Assembly (NCBI RefSeq): GCF_039535235.1 | Contig: NZ_BAAAWU010000001.1 | Coordinates: 3,224,001-3,288,000 of the forward strand | Direction of reading: 5' to 3' | DNA: 64,000 nucleotides | Source of the DNA: Streptomyces roseoviridis | GTDB taxonomy: Bacteria; Actinomycetota; Actinomycetes; Streptomycetales; Streptomycetaceae | Shown: positions 57,023-64,000 of the stretch, one piece after another | How positions within the stretch are numbered: the first letter of the stretch is position 1 | How the letters are laid out: every line of letters begins with the position of its first letter | Made by a program: the position numbers and the translations under genes | Notes under the pieces: model-generated | Seen by the model: the letters and a program-made list of their open reading frames with translations, nothing else | Told to the model about the DNA's origin: nothing | Databases searched by the model: none

Positions 57023-58381
57023 TCACGCCGCCGCAGCCAGGCTCTCGCGGCGGCCGTTCGGGACGAAACGGACGCTCGGGTGGCCGTGGTGCCAGCCGAC
57101 CGCGAGCTTCAGACCGCCCACGCGGGCCAGGACCAGGCCGATCGCCGCGGCCGCCGCGAGCGAGACCAGGCCGCCGGTCGCGAAGCCGACGCGGGGGCCG
57201 TAGGTGTCGGTGACCCAGCCGAGCAGCGGCGCGCCGATCGGGGTGCCGCCGGCGAAGACCATCATGTAGAGGCTCATCACCCGGCCCCGCATGACCGGGT
57301 CCGTCGCCATCTGGACCGCCGAGTTGGCGCTGATGTTGACGGTCAGACCGATCATGCCGATCGGTACGAGCAGCAGCGCGAACAGCCAGAACGACGGCGA
57401 CAGCGCCGCCGCGACCTCCAGTACGCCGAAGGCGCCCGCCGCGACCACCAGCATCCGCAGCCGGGTCGAGCCGCGCCGGGCGGCGAGCAGCGCGCCGGCG
57501 AGGGAGCCGGCCGCCATCAGGGTGTTGAGGAAGCCGTAGGTGCCGGCGCCGACGTGGAAGATCTCCTCCGAGAAGGCGGTCAGCCAGATCGGGAAGTTGA
57601 ACCCGAAGGTGCCGATGAAGCCGACGAGGACGATCGGCCAGATCAGGTCCGGCCGCCCGGCGACGTACCGCAGTCCCTCCCGCAGCTGGCCCTTGCCGCG
57701 CGGGGCGCGCTCCACCTTGTGGAGTTCGCTCGTCCGCATCATCAGCAGGCCGGTGACCGGGGCGAGGAAGGACAGGCCGTTGATCAGGAAGGCCCAGCCG
57801 CTGCCGATGGAGGCGATCATCAGGCCGGCGACGGCGGGTCCGACGAGCCGGGCCGACTGGAAGTTCGCCGAGTTCAGCGAGACGGCGTTGCGCAGCTGCG
57901 CGGGGCCGACCATCTCGGAGACGAAGGACTGCCGGGTCGGGTTGTCGACGACGGTGACCATGCCGAGGAGGAAGGCGACCAGGTAGACGTGCCAGACCTG
58001 GACGTGCCCGGACAGGGTCAGCGCGGCGAGGGTCAGTCCGCACAGGCCGAGCGCGGCCTGGCTGACCAGCAGGATCCGCCGCTTCGGGTAGCGGTCGGCG
58101 AGGACGCCGCCGTACAGGCCGAACAGCAGCATCGGCAGGAACTGGAGGGCCGTGGTGATGCCGACGGCGGCGGCCGAGCCGGTGAGGCTCAGGACCAGCC
58201 AGTCCTGGGTGATCCGGGCCATCCACGTACCGGTGTTGGAGACGATCGCTCCGGTGAAGAACAGCCGGTAGTTCCGGATCGCGAGCGAGGAGAAGGTCCC
58301 CTTGCCCGGGCGGGTGCGCGGGTGCGCGTGGGTATCGGGTTTGTGGACGGGTGCGGAGTCTGCTCCGGGTCCCGTACTCAA
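57023..58381 (-). CDS. MFS exporter (MFS_3/EntS type)
   Basis: A 452-residue transporter with about 12 TM segments; loop 2-3 reads LYGGVLADRYPKRRILLVSQ. The start is TTG at 58381, decided by AAGGAGG 9 nt upstream; no ATG or GTG fits as well. It lies 27 bp after a MarR gene in the same operon, an arrangement typical of regulated drug or metabolite efflux. Confidence 0.88.
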   Translation of the reverse strand: MSTGPGADSAPVHKPDTHAHPRTRPGKGTFSSLAIRNYRLFFTGAIVSNTGTWMARITQDWLVLSLTGSAAAVGITTALQFLPMLLFGLYGGVLADRYPKRRILLVSQAALGLCGLTLAALTLSGHVQVWHVYLVAFLLGMVTVVDNPTRQSFVSEMVGPAQLRNAVSLNSANFQSARLVGPAVAGLMIASIGSGWAFLINGLSFLAPVTGLLMMRTSELHKVERAPRGKGQLREGLRYVAGRPDLIWPIVLVGFIGTFGFNFPIWLTAFSEEIFHVGAGTYGFLNTLMAAGSLAGALLAARRGSTRLRMLVVAAGAFGVLEVAAALSPSFWLFALLLVPIGMIGLTVNISANSAVQMATDPVMRGRVMSLYMMVFAGGTPIGAPLLGWVTDTYGPRVGFATGGLVSLAAAAAIGLVLARVGGLKLAVGWHHGHPSVRFVPNGRRESLAAAA

Positions 58382-58408
58382 AGTGCGTCGCCTCCTTGGC
58401 TTTCGGGT

Positions 58409-58852
58409 CTACAGGTGGGCGAGCTTCTCCAGGACGGGGGCGGCCGCGCGCAGCTTCGCCCATTCGTCTTCGTCCAGACCCTCGGCGAGGGACGCCAGCC
58501 AGGCGTTCCGCTTGCGGCGGGACTCCTCGAGCATGGCCTCGGCCTGCTCGGTCTGGCTGACCACCTTCTGCCGGCGGTCGTCGGGATGCGGCTCCAGCCT
58601 GACCAGGCCCTTGGCCTCGAGCAGCGCCACGATGCGCGTCATCGACGGCGGCTGGACGTGCTCCTTGCGGGCCAGCTCGCCGGGGGTGGCGCGGCCGCAG
58701 AGCGACAGGGTGCCGAGCACCGACATCTCGGTGGGGCTCAGCGATTCGTCGACGCGCTGGTGCTTCAGGCGCCGGCTCAGCCGCATCACAGCGCTGCGGA
58801 GTGCGTTCACGGCCGCGACGTCGTCGGCGGTGCCGTGGGACAGGTCAGGCAT
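58409..58852 (-). CDS. MarR-family regulator of the efflux operon
   Basis: A 147-residue MarR protein: helix-rich dimer arms, winged HTH LSPTEMSVLGTLSLCGRATPGELARKEHVQPPSMTRIVALLEAKGLVRLE with wing DDRRQKVV. It is first gene before the MFS exporter. A near-perfect 22-bp dyad lies 5 bp before its start codon, so it represses its own operon, probably relieved by a transported compound. Confidence 0.92.
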   Translation of the reverse strand: MPDLSHGTADDVAAVNALRSAVMRLSRRLKHQRVDESLSPTEMSVLGTLSLCGRATPGELARKEHVQPPSMTRIVALLEAKGLVRLEPHPDDRRQKVVSQTEQAEAMLEESRRKRNAWLASLAEGLDEDEWAKLRAAAPVLEKLAHL

Positions 58853-58857
58853 GTTCC

Positions 58858-58879
58858 TTAGCGTAACTCATTACTCTAA
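58858..58879. promoter_or_regulatory. MarR operator
   Basis: Arms TTAGCGTAA (58858-58866) and TTACTCTAA (58871-58879) around CTCA; 8 of 9 pairs match. AT-rich against its surroundings and adjacent to the MarR start. Confidence 0.75.
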
Positions 58880-58984
58880 CTAAAGACCAATCGAAAACCT
58901 CTGGCCACCTTTTGTCACCCATACGAGTGAGACCGATCCGAAAAGTGACGCACTCGGGCGGCTCGTGGCGCGAACCTGACGGGC

Positions 58985-59185
58985 ATGGAATCGACCGTGC
59001 TCAGCCTGCGCATCGACGGAGAGCTGCTCGAACGGCTCCGCGGACATGCCGCCAGAAGAGGAATGAGCGTCCAGGACTATGTCGTCCGGACGCTCATTCG
59101 GGAGGATTTCGACGAGCGGTTCCAGACCGCCGTCGAGGAGACGGAGAAGTTCTACGGGGCGGCCACGCGCCCCGCGATCACGTGA
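58985..59185 (+). CDS. Small ribbon-helix-helix-like protein
   Basis: A 66-residue protein with a beta strand (TVLSLRIDGELLERLRGHA) and helices (MSVQDYVVRTLIREDF) typical of Arc/MetJ/CopG DNA-binding proteins, such as antitoxins. No toxin gene is adjacent; its 3' end overlaps the permease gene by 8 bp on the opposite strand. It is probably a solitary regulator. Function unknown. Confidence 0.75.
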   Translation: MESTVLSLRIDGELLERLRGHAARRGMSVQDYVVRTLIREDFDERFQTAVEETEKFYGAATRPAIT

Positions 59186-60626
59186 GGCCGAGGGCGGGCA
59201 TCGCGTAGTAGAAGACGAAGACCGCCGACACCGCGTACATCGCCACCGGGACCTCGCGGCCCCGGCCCGCGGCGAGCCGCAGCACGCTGAAGGCGATGAA
59301 GCCGATGCCGATGCCGTTGGTGATGGAGTACGTGAACGGCATCATCAGCATCGCCAGGAAGGCCGGCACGGCGATCGTGAAGTCGCTCCAGTCGATGTCC
59401 TTGACCGACCCGGCCAGGATCAGGAAGCCGACCGCGAGCAGGGCGGGGGTCGCCGCCTGCGAGGGCACCATCGTGGCGAGCGGCGTGAGGAACAGCGCGA
59501 CCGAGAACAGACCACCGGTCACCACGGACGCCAGGCCCGTACGGGCGCCCTCGCCGACACCGGCCGTGGACTCCACGAAGCAGGTGGTGGCGGAGGAGGA
59601 GGTGGCGCCACCGGAGGCGACGGCCAGGCCGTCGACCAGCAGGACCTTGTTGATGCCCGGGAAGTTGCCGTCCTTGTCCATCAGCTTGGCCTCGTCGCCG
59701 ACGCCCAGGATCGTGCCCATGGCGTCGAAGAAGCAGGACAGCAGCACGGTGAAGACGAACAGCACGCCGGTCAGCACGCCGACCTTGCCGAAGCCGCCGA
59801 ACAGGCTGACCTGACCGACCAGGCCGAAGTCGGGCGAGGCGACCGGGTTGCCGGGCCACTCCGGGGTCGTCAGACCCCAGGAGGGGACGGTGGCGACCGC
59901 GTTGATGATCATGGCCACGATCGTCATGACGACGATCGAGATCAGGATCGCGCCCGGCACCTTGCGGACGATCAGCGCGAGGGTGAGCAGGGTGCCGAGC
60001 ACGAAGACGAGCACCGGCCAGCCGGTGAGGTGGCCGTCGCCCCCGAGCTGCAGCGGGACGGTGGTGTGGGCGGCGTCCGGGATGCGGGAGACGAAGCCCG
60101 AGTCGACGAGGCCGATCAGCATGATGAACAGGCCGATGCCGATGGCGATGCCCTTGCGCAGGCCGACGGGCACGGCGTTCATCACGCGCTCGCGCAGGCC
60201 CGTCGCGACGAGCAGCATCACGACCAGACCGGCCAGCACGACCATGCCCATCGCGTCGGGCCACGACATCTGGGGCGCCAGCTGGAGCGCGACGACGGTG
60301 TTGACGCCGAGACCGGCCGCGAGCGCGATCGGCACGTTGCCGATGACGCCCATGAGGAGGGTCGAGAAGGCGGCGGTCAGGACGGTCGCGGTGACGAGCT
60401 GGCCGCCGTCGAGCTGGTGCCCGTACATGTCCTTGGCGCTGCCGAGGATGATCGGGTTCAGCACGATGATGTAGGCCATCGCGAAGAAGGTGGCGAAACC
60501 GCCGCGGACCTCGCGGGCGACGGTGGAGCCGCGCTCGGAGATCTTGAAGAAGCGGTCGAGCGCGGAGTGCGGCCCCTGCGGGCTCGGGGGCGTGGGCATG
60601 GCCTTGGCGGCGGCCGTGGTGCTCAT
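59178..60626 (-). CDS. NCS2-family (AzgA-like) purine permease
   Basis: A 482-residue nucleobase:cation symporter of the AzgA/guanine-hypoxanthine type with about 12-14 TM segments. Signature parts: RGGFATFFAMAYIIVLNP, ALAAGLGVNTVVAL, FDAMGTILGVGDEAKLMDKDG and SSSATTCFVESTAGVGEGARTGL. ATG 60626 (MSTTAAAKAMP) has GAGGAA upstream. It imports adenine, guanine or hypoxanthine. An 8-bp inverted repeat lies upstream. Confidence 0.92.
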   Translation of the reverse strand: MSTTAAAKAMPTPPSPQGPHSALDRFFKISERGSTVAREVRGGFATFFAMAYIIVLNPIILGSAKDMYGHQLDGGQLVTATVLTAAFSTLLMGVIGNVPIALAAGLGVNTVVALQLAPQMSWPDAMGMVVLAGLVVMLLVATGLRERVMNAVPVGLRKGIAIGIGLFIMLIGLVDSGFVSRIPDAAHTTVPLQLGGDGHLTGWPVLVFVLGTLLTLALIVRKVPGAILISIVVMTIVAMIINAVATVPSWGLTTPEWPGNPVASPDFGLVGQVSLFGGFGKVGVLTGVLFVFTVLLSCFFDAMGTILGVGDEAKLMDKDGNFPGINKVLLVDGLAVASGGATSSSATTCFVESTAGVGEGARTGLASVVTGGLFSVALFLTPLATMVPSQAATPALLAVGFLILAGSVKDIDWSDFTIAVPAFLAMLMMPFTYSITNGIGIGFIAFSVLRLAAGRGREVPVAMYAVSAVFVFYYAMPALGLT

Positions 60627-60667
60627 GGGGGGTTCCTCTACGGAGGTGTGAAGACGTCCATTTGGCG

Positions 60668-60714
60668 GTTCATACGAAGGGAACCCGCCAGAGGCAAACC
60701 GTTTCAGTATGAAC
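60668..60714. promoter_or_regulatory. Spaced inverted repeat upstream of the purine permease
   Basis: GTTCATAC (60668-60675) and GTATGAAC (60707-60714), perfect arms 31 bp apart, 42 bp before the permease start. Possible operator for purine or other control. Confidence 0.35.
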
Positions 60715-60849
60715 ACATGAACGAGGGGCAGTCCATCTCCGCGCGTAGACGTCAGCCGGTGGAGGGGTCGGGGTGGCCCGGGTGAGGGTGCGGGTGAGCA
60801 TGCCGATGACCGCCCGGGGGGCCGGAGACCGGCCGCCTAGACTGACCGC

Positions 60850-61140
60850 ATGGCGAAGTGGACACCCAAGTACGAGGCACCCGAGCCCCTGGAGGGGCCC
60901 GTCGTCGCCACCATCACCGGCGGCACGATCCTCTGGTTCGTCCTGTTCCTCGTGCAGGTCCCCTTCTACGGCTGGTTCGACGACCGCGACCTGACCTGGT
61001 GGGTGTGGACCTGCCTGGCCGGCGGCGGACTCGGACTCATCGGCATCTGGTACGTACGGAAGCGGGACGCGGCGATCAAGCGCCACGCGGCGGCCGCCGC
61101 CGAGCAGCAGGGGCCGGAGGCCGGGCACCCCGCCCCGTAG
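60850..61140 (+). CDS. DUF2530 membrane protein
   Basis: A 96-residue protein with two TM helices (VVATITGGTILWFVLFLVQVPF and WWVWTCLAGGGLGLIGIW) separated by GWFDDRDLT and a basic, Ala-rich tail. This matches the actinobacterial DUF2530 family. Function unknown. It starts at ATG 60850 and is divergent from the permease. Confidence 0.85.
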   Translation: MAKWTPKYEAPEPLEGPVVATITGGTILWFVLFLVQVPFYGWFDDRDLTWWVWTCLAGGGLGLIGIWYVRKRDAAIKRHAAAAAEQQGPEAGHPAP

Positions 61141-61315
61141 AGGCCGGCCCCGCCCTTAGAGGCCAACCCGGCCCCGTAGAGGCCGACCCCGCCCCGTCGA
61201 GGCCGAGCCCGGCCCCGTGGGGCCTGACCCGGCCCGCGTTGAGCCTGCCCCCGTCCCGTCCCGTCCCGTAGGGCCCGGGCACCCCGACCCGTAGAGGCCG
61301 CCCACCGCGTCCCGT
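61138..61315. repeat. Degenerate C/G-rich repeats
   Basis: The 265-bp gap before the ATPase gene is filled by imperfect copies of a roughly 20-bp unit based on CCCCGTAGAGGCCGA, together with CCCGT triplets. No gene is seen in it. Confidence 0.7.
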
Positions 61316-61405
61316 AGTACCTGGGGACCATTCGTGTCCTCCCCGGGTCCGATCTTCGGCCCTCTCGGCGGGTGAACGCCCCCGTCCGGCCGTAACGTCG
61401 GGAAC

Positions 61406-63859
61406 ATGAGTCAGCGGGCGAAGATCGACACCGACGGCGGCGAGGCGGCGGGCGGGACCAGGGCCGGCACCGGTGGGAGCACCGGGCCCGGGGCCCCTGA
61501 CGCGCCTCCCGTCGTGCACCGGATCGCCGGACTGACCTCCGCCGAGGTCGCCGAGCGGGTCGCGCGCGGCGAGGTCAACGACGTCCCCGTCCGCAGCTCC
61601 CGCTCCACCGCCGACATCATCCGCGGCAACGTCTTCACCCGCTTCAACGCGATCATCGGCGTGCTGTGGGTGATCATGCTGTTCGTCGCGCCGATCCAGG
61701 ACAGCCTCTTCGGCTTCGTGATCATCGCGAACACGGGCATCGGCATCATCCAGGAACTGCGCGCCAAGAAGACCCTCGACGGGCTCGCGGTCATCGGCGA
61801 GGCCCGGCCCACCGTCCGCCGCGACGGCGTCTCCGCCGAGGTCTCCACCTCCGAGATCGTCCTCGGCGACCTGATCGAGCTCGGCCCCGGCGACAAGGTG
61901 GTCGTCGACGGCGAGGTCGCCGAGGCCGACAGCCTGGAGGTTGACGAGTCGCTGCTGACCGGCGAGGCCGACCCCGTCGTGAAACAGCCCGGCGACCGGA
62001 TGATGTCGGGCTCGTTCGTCGTCGCGGGCGGCGGCGCGTTCACCGCCACCAAGGTCGGGCGCGAGGCGTACGCCGCCCAGCTCGCCGAGGAGGCGTCCCG
62101 CTTCACCCTCGTCCACTCCGAGCTGCGCTCCGGCATCTCCACGATCCTCAAGTACGTGACGTGGATGATGGTGCCCACCGCCATCGGCCTCATCGTCAGC
62201 CAGCTCGTCGTCAAGGACGCCGACTTCAAGAGCTCCGTCGCCCGCACCGTCGGCGGCATCGTCCCCATGATCCCCGAGGGCCTGGTCCTCCTCACCTCCG
62301 TCGCCTTCGCGATCGGCGTGATCCGCCTCGGCCGCAAACAGTGCCTCGTGCAGGAGCTCCCGGCCATCGAGGGCCTCGCGCGCGTCGACGTCGTCTGCCT
62401 CGACAAGACCGGCACGCTCACCGAGGGCGGCATGGACGTCACCGAGCTGCGCCTGCTGAACGGGGCGGACGAGACGTACGTGCGGAAGGTGCTCGGCGCC
62501 CTCGGCGAGTCCGACCCGCGGCCCAACGCCTCCCTCCAGGCCGTCATCGACGCCTATCCGGACGCGGTCGACTGGCGCTGCGTCCAGGCGCTGCCCTTCT
62601 CCTCCGCCCGCAAGTACAGCGGCGCGGCCTTCAGCGAGGGCGACGGCGAGACCTCCACCTGGCTGCTCGGCGCCCCCGACGTGCTCCTGCCGGACACGGA
62701 CCCCTCCCTGGCCGAGGTCGACCGGCTCAACGAGCAGGGACTGCGGGTGCTCCTGCTCGCCCGCACCACCCGGGAACTCGACTCCCCCGACGTCGCGGCC
62801 GACGCCCGCGCCACGGCCCTCGTCGTCCTCGAACAGCGGCTGCGGCCCGACGCCGCCGACACCCTCGCCTACTTCGCCGACCAGGACGTCGCCGCCAAGG
62901 TGATCTCCGGCGACAACGCCGTCTCCGTCGGGGCCGTCGCCGGCAAGCTCGGCCTGCCCGGCGCCGAGCACACCGTCGACGCGCGGCGACTGCCGACCGA
63001 ACGGGAGGAGATGGCCCGCTCCCTCGACGACCACGCGGTCTTCGGCCGGGTCACCCCGCAGCAGAAGCGCGAGATGGTCGCCGCGCTGCAGTCCCGCGGC
63101 CACACGGTCGCCATGACGGGTGACGGCGTCAACGACGTGCTGGCGCTCAAGGACGCCGACATCGGCGTCTCCATGGGCTCGGGCTCCGAGGCCACCCGCG
63201 CGGTCGCCCAGATCGTCCTGCTCAACAACTCCTTCGCGACCCTGCCGTCGGTGGTCGCGGAGGGCCGGCGGGTCATCGGCAACATCACCCGCGTCGCCAC
63301 CCTCTTCCTGACGAAGACGGTCTACTCCGTCCTCCTCGCGATCCTGGTGGTCTGCTCCCAGGTCGAGTACCCGTTCCTGCCCCGGCACCTCACCCTGCTG
63401 TCGACCCTCACCATCGGCGTCCCCGCCTTCTTCCTGGCCCTCGCCCCGAACAAGGAGCGCGCCAAGCCCCACTTCGTACGCCGGGTGATGCGGTACGCGA
63501 TCCCGGCCGGCGTCATCGCCGCGGCGGCCACCTTCACCACCTACCTCCTCGCCCGCCACCACTACACGGGCCCCGGCGCCCTCGACGCCGAGACCAGCGC
63601 GGCGACCCTCACCCTCTTCCTCGTCTCCATGTGGGTCCTCGCGATCATCGCCCGCCCCTACACCTGGTGGCGCGTCGCCCTGGTCGCCACCATGGGCGGC
63701 GCCTTCCTCCTCGTCCTCGTGGTCCCCTGGCTCCAGGACTTCTTCGCCCTGAAGCTGGTCGGCGTGACCATGCCGTGGGCGGCGGTCGCGATCGCGGCGA
63801 CGGGGGCGGCGGTCCTGGAGGTCGCGTGGCGGTGGGTAGGGCGGAGGGTCCCGGCGTAG
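61406..63859 (+). CDS. P-type cation-transporting ATPase
   Basis: An 817-residue P-type ATPase. After a disordered Gly-rich N-terminus come TM helices 1-2, the actuator loop (LLTGEADPV), TM4 with PEGLVLL, the phosphorylation site DKTGTL (Asp333) and the hinge TGDGVND (about 571-577), then about six C-terminal TM helices. The TM4 motif PEGL is typical of Ca2+/Mg2+-type and relaxed-specificity pumps. The ion is not determinable from this. There is no metal-binding N-terminal domain, so a heavy-metal exporter is unlikely. The 141 bp after it to the window end show no gene I can support. Confidence 0.9.
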   Translation: MSQRAKIDTDGGEAAGGTRAGTGGSTGPGAPDAPPVVHRIAGLTSAEVAERVARGEVNDVPVRSSRSTADIIRGNVFTRFNAIIGVLWVIMLFVAPIQDSLFGFVIIANTGIGIIQELRAKKTLDGLAVIGEARPTVRRDGVSAEVSTSEIVLGDLIELGPGDKVVVDGEVAEADSLEVDESLLTGEADPVVKQPGDRMMSGSFVVAGGGAFTATKVGREAYAAQLAEEASRFTLVHSELRSGISTILKYVTWMMVPTAIGLIVSQLVVKDADFKSSVARTVGGIVPMIPEGLVLLTSVAFAIGVIRLGRKQCLVQELPAIEGLARVDVVCLDKTGTLTEGGMDVTELRLLNGADETYVRKVLGALGESDPRPNASLQAVIDAYPDAVDWRCVQALPFSSARKYSGAAFSEGDGETSTWLLGAPDVLLPDTDPSLAEVDRLNEQGLRVLLLARTTRELDSPDVAADARATALVVLEQRLRPDAADTLAYFADQDVAAKVISGDNAVSVGAVAGKLGLPGAEHTVDARRLPTEREEMARSLDDHAVFGRVTPQQKREMVAALQSRGHTVAMTGDGVNDVLALKDADIGVSMGSGSEATRAVAQIVLLNNSFATLPSVVAEGRRVIGNITRVATLFLTKTVYSVLLAILVVCSQVEYPFLPRHLTLLSTLTIGVPAFFLALAPNKERAKPHFVRRVMRYAIPAGVIAAAATFTTYLLARHHYTGPGALDAETSAATLTLFLVSMWVLAIIARPYTWWRVALVATMGGAFLLVLVVPWLQDFFALKLVGVTMPWAAVAIAATGAAVLEVAWRWVGRRVPA

Positions 63860-64000
63860 GGAGCGGGGGCGGGCGGCGGGAAGCCGGGGGCGCGGCAGCA
63901 CCCGGGGTCGGGAGCCCAGGGCCCGGTGGGGACGTCGCTTTTCGGCCCACTCGCCGAGATGGTGATCCACGCCATGTCCGGTGTGATCATCCGCGGGCTA

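Noticed and set aside
61076..63970. 964-codon frame on the minus strand
   Set aside because: It lies opposite the P-type ATPase, whose motifs are complete; composition is that of an antisense shadow.

Overview
The window looks like chromosomal DNA of a Streptomyces or close relative. It has very high GC with strong third-position bias, many GTG and TTG starts, Streptomyces-type regulators (DmdR1, a SARP, ECF41, several MarR/TetR/LysR), Tat and lipobox signals, and rare TTA codons confined to one secondary-metabolite locus. I saw no rRNA, tRNA, CRISPR array, transposase or phage gene.

Layout. (1) 1-4.6 kb: lipoprotein, secreted serine protease, alpha/beta hydrolase, then the conserved pair dmdR1 (iron regulator) and a SIS-domain amino-sugar enzyme with a DasR-type site in its promoter. 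(2) 4.7-21.2 kb: a secondary-metabolite cluster of the grixazone / 3-amino-4-hydroxybenzoate type. An aspartokinase, GriI (aldolase) and GriH (DHQ-synthase-II-like) form one leftward operon that makes the aromatic ring. GriC/GriD reduce the acid to the aldehyde, and GriE/GriF are the copper chaperone and o-aminophenol oxidase. Two MFS transporters, a berberine-bridge-like flavoenzyme, an F420-reductase-like protein, a SARP, a LuxR regulator and a PAS-GAF protein accompany them. Three TTA codons (LuxR, SARP, griI) suggest bldA control. (3) 21.3-21.54 kb: an unassigned element on the + strand with a good promoter, a palindrome between -35 and -10, a near-perfect Shine-Dalgarno, a 12-codon ORF and mutually exclusive hairpins, which looks like an attenuator or small RNA.

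(4) 21.5-27.7 kb: pdxH, citrate synthase, a 2-oxoglutarate/Fe(II) oxygenase, then a leftward CoA-ligase / crotonase / TetR operon. (5) 27.9-33.8 kb: a hypothetical gene with a MoxR ATPase and a VWA/HExxH protein, and an ECF41 sigma factor divergent from a SnoaL-like protein, with matching promoter-like motifs on both sides. (6) 34-41.1 kb: a tightly overlapping operon for acyl-CoA catabolism (DinB-like protein, AtuA-like protein, carboxyltransferase, biotin carboxylase, acyl-CoA dehydrogenase). It shares an operator-like sequence with the CoA-ligase operon 13 kb away, so the two probably form one TetR regulon.

(7) 41.5-64 kb: mostly ordinary genes, including a sortase substrate, EamA/LysR pair, D-lactate dehydrogenase-like protein, serC, several small enzymes, two MarR systems with clear operators, an NCS2 purine permease and a P-type ATPase. 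Dense inverted repeats at gene ends act as probable terminators. All calls come from reading the sequence; no database search was run.
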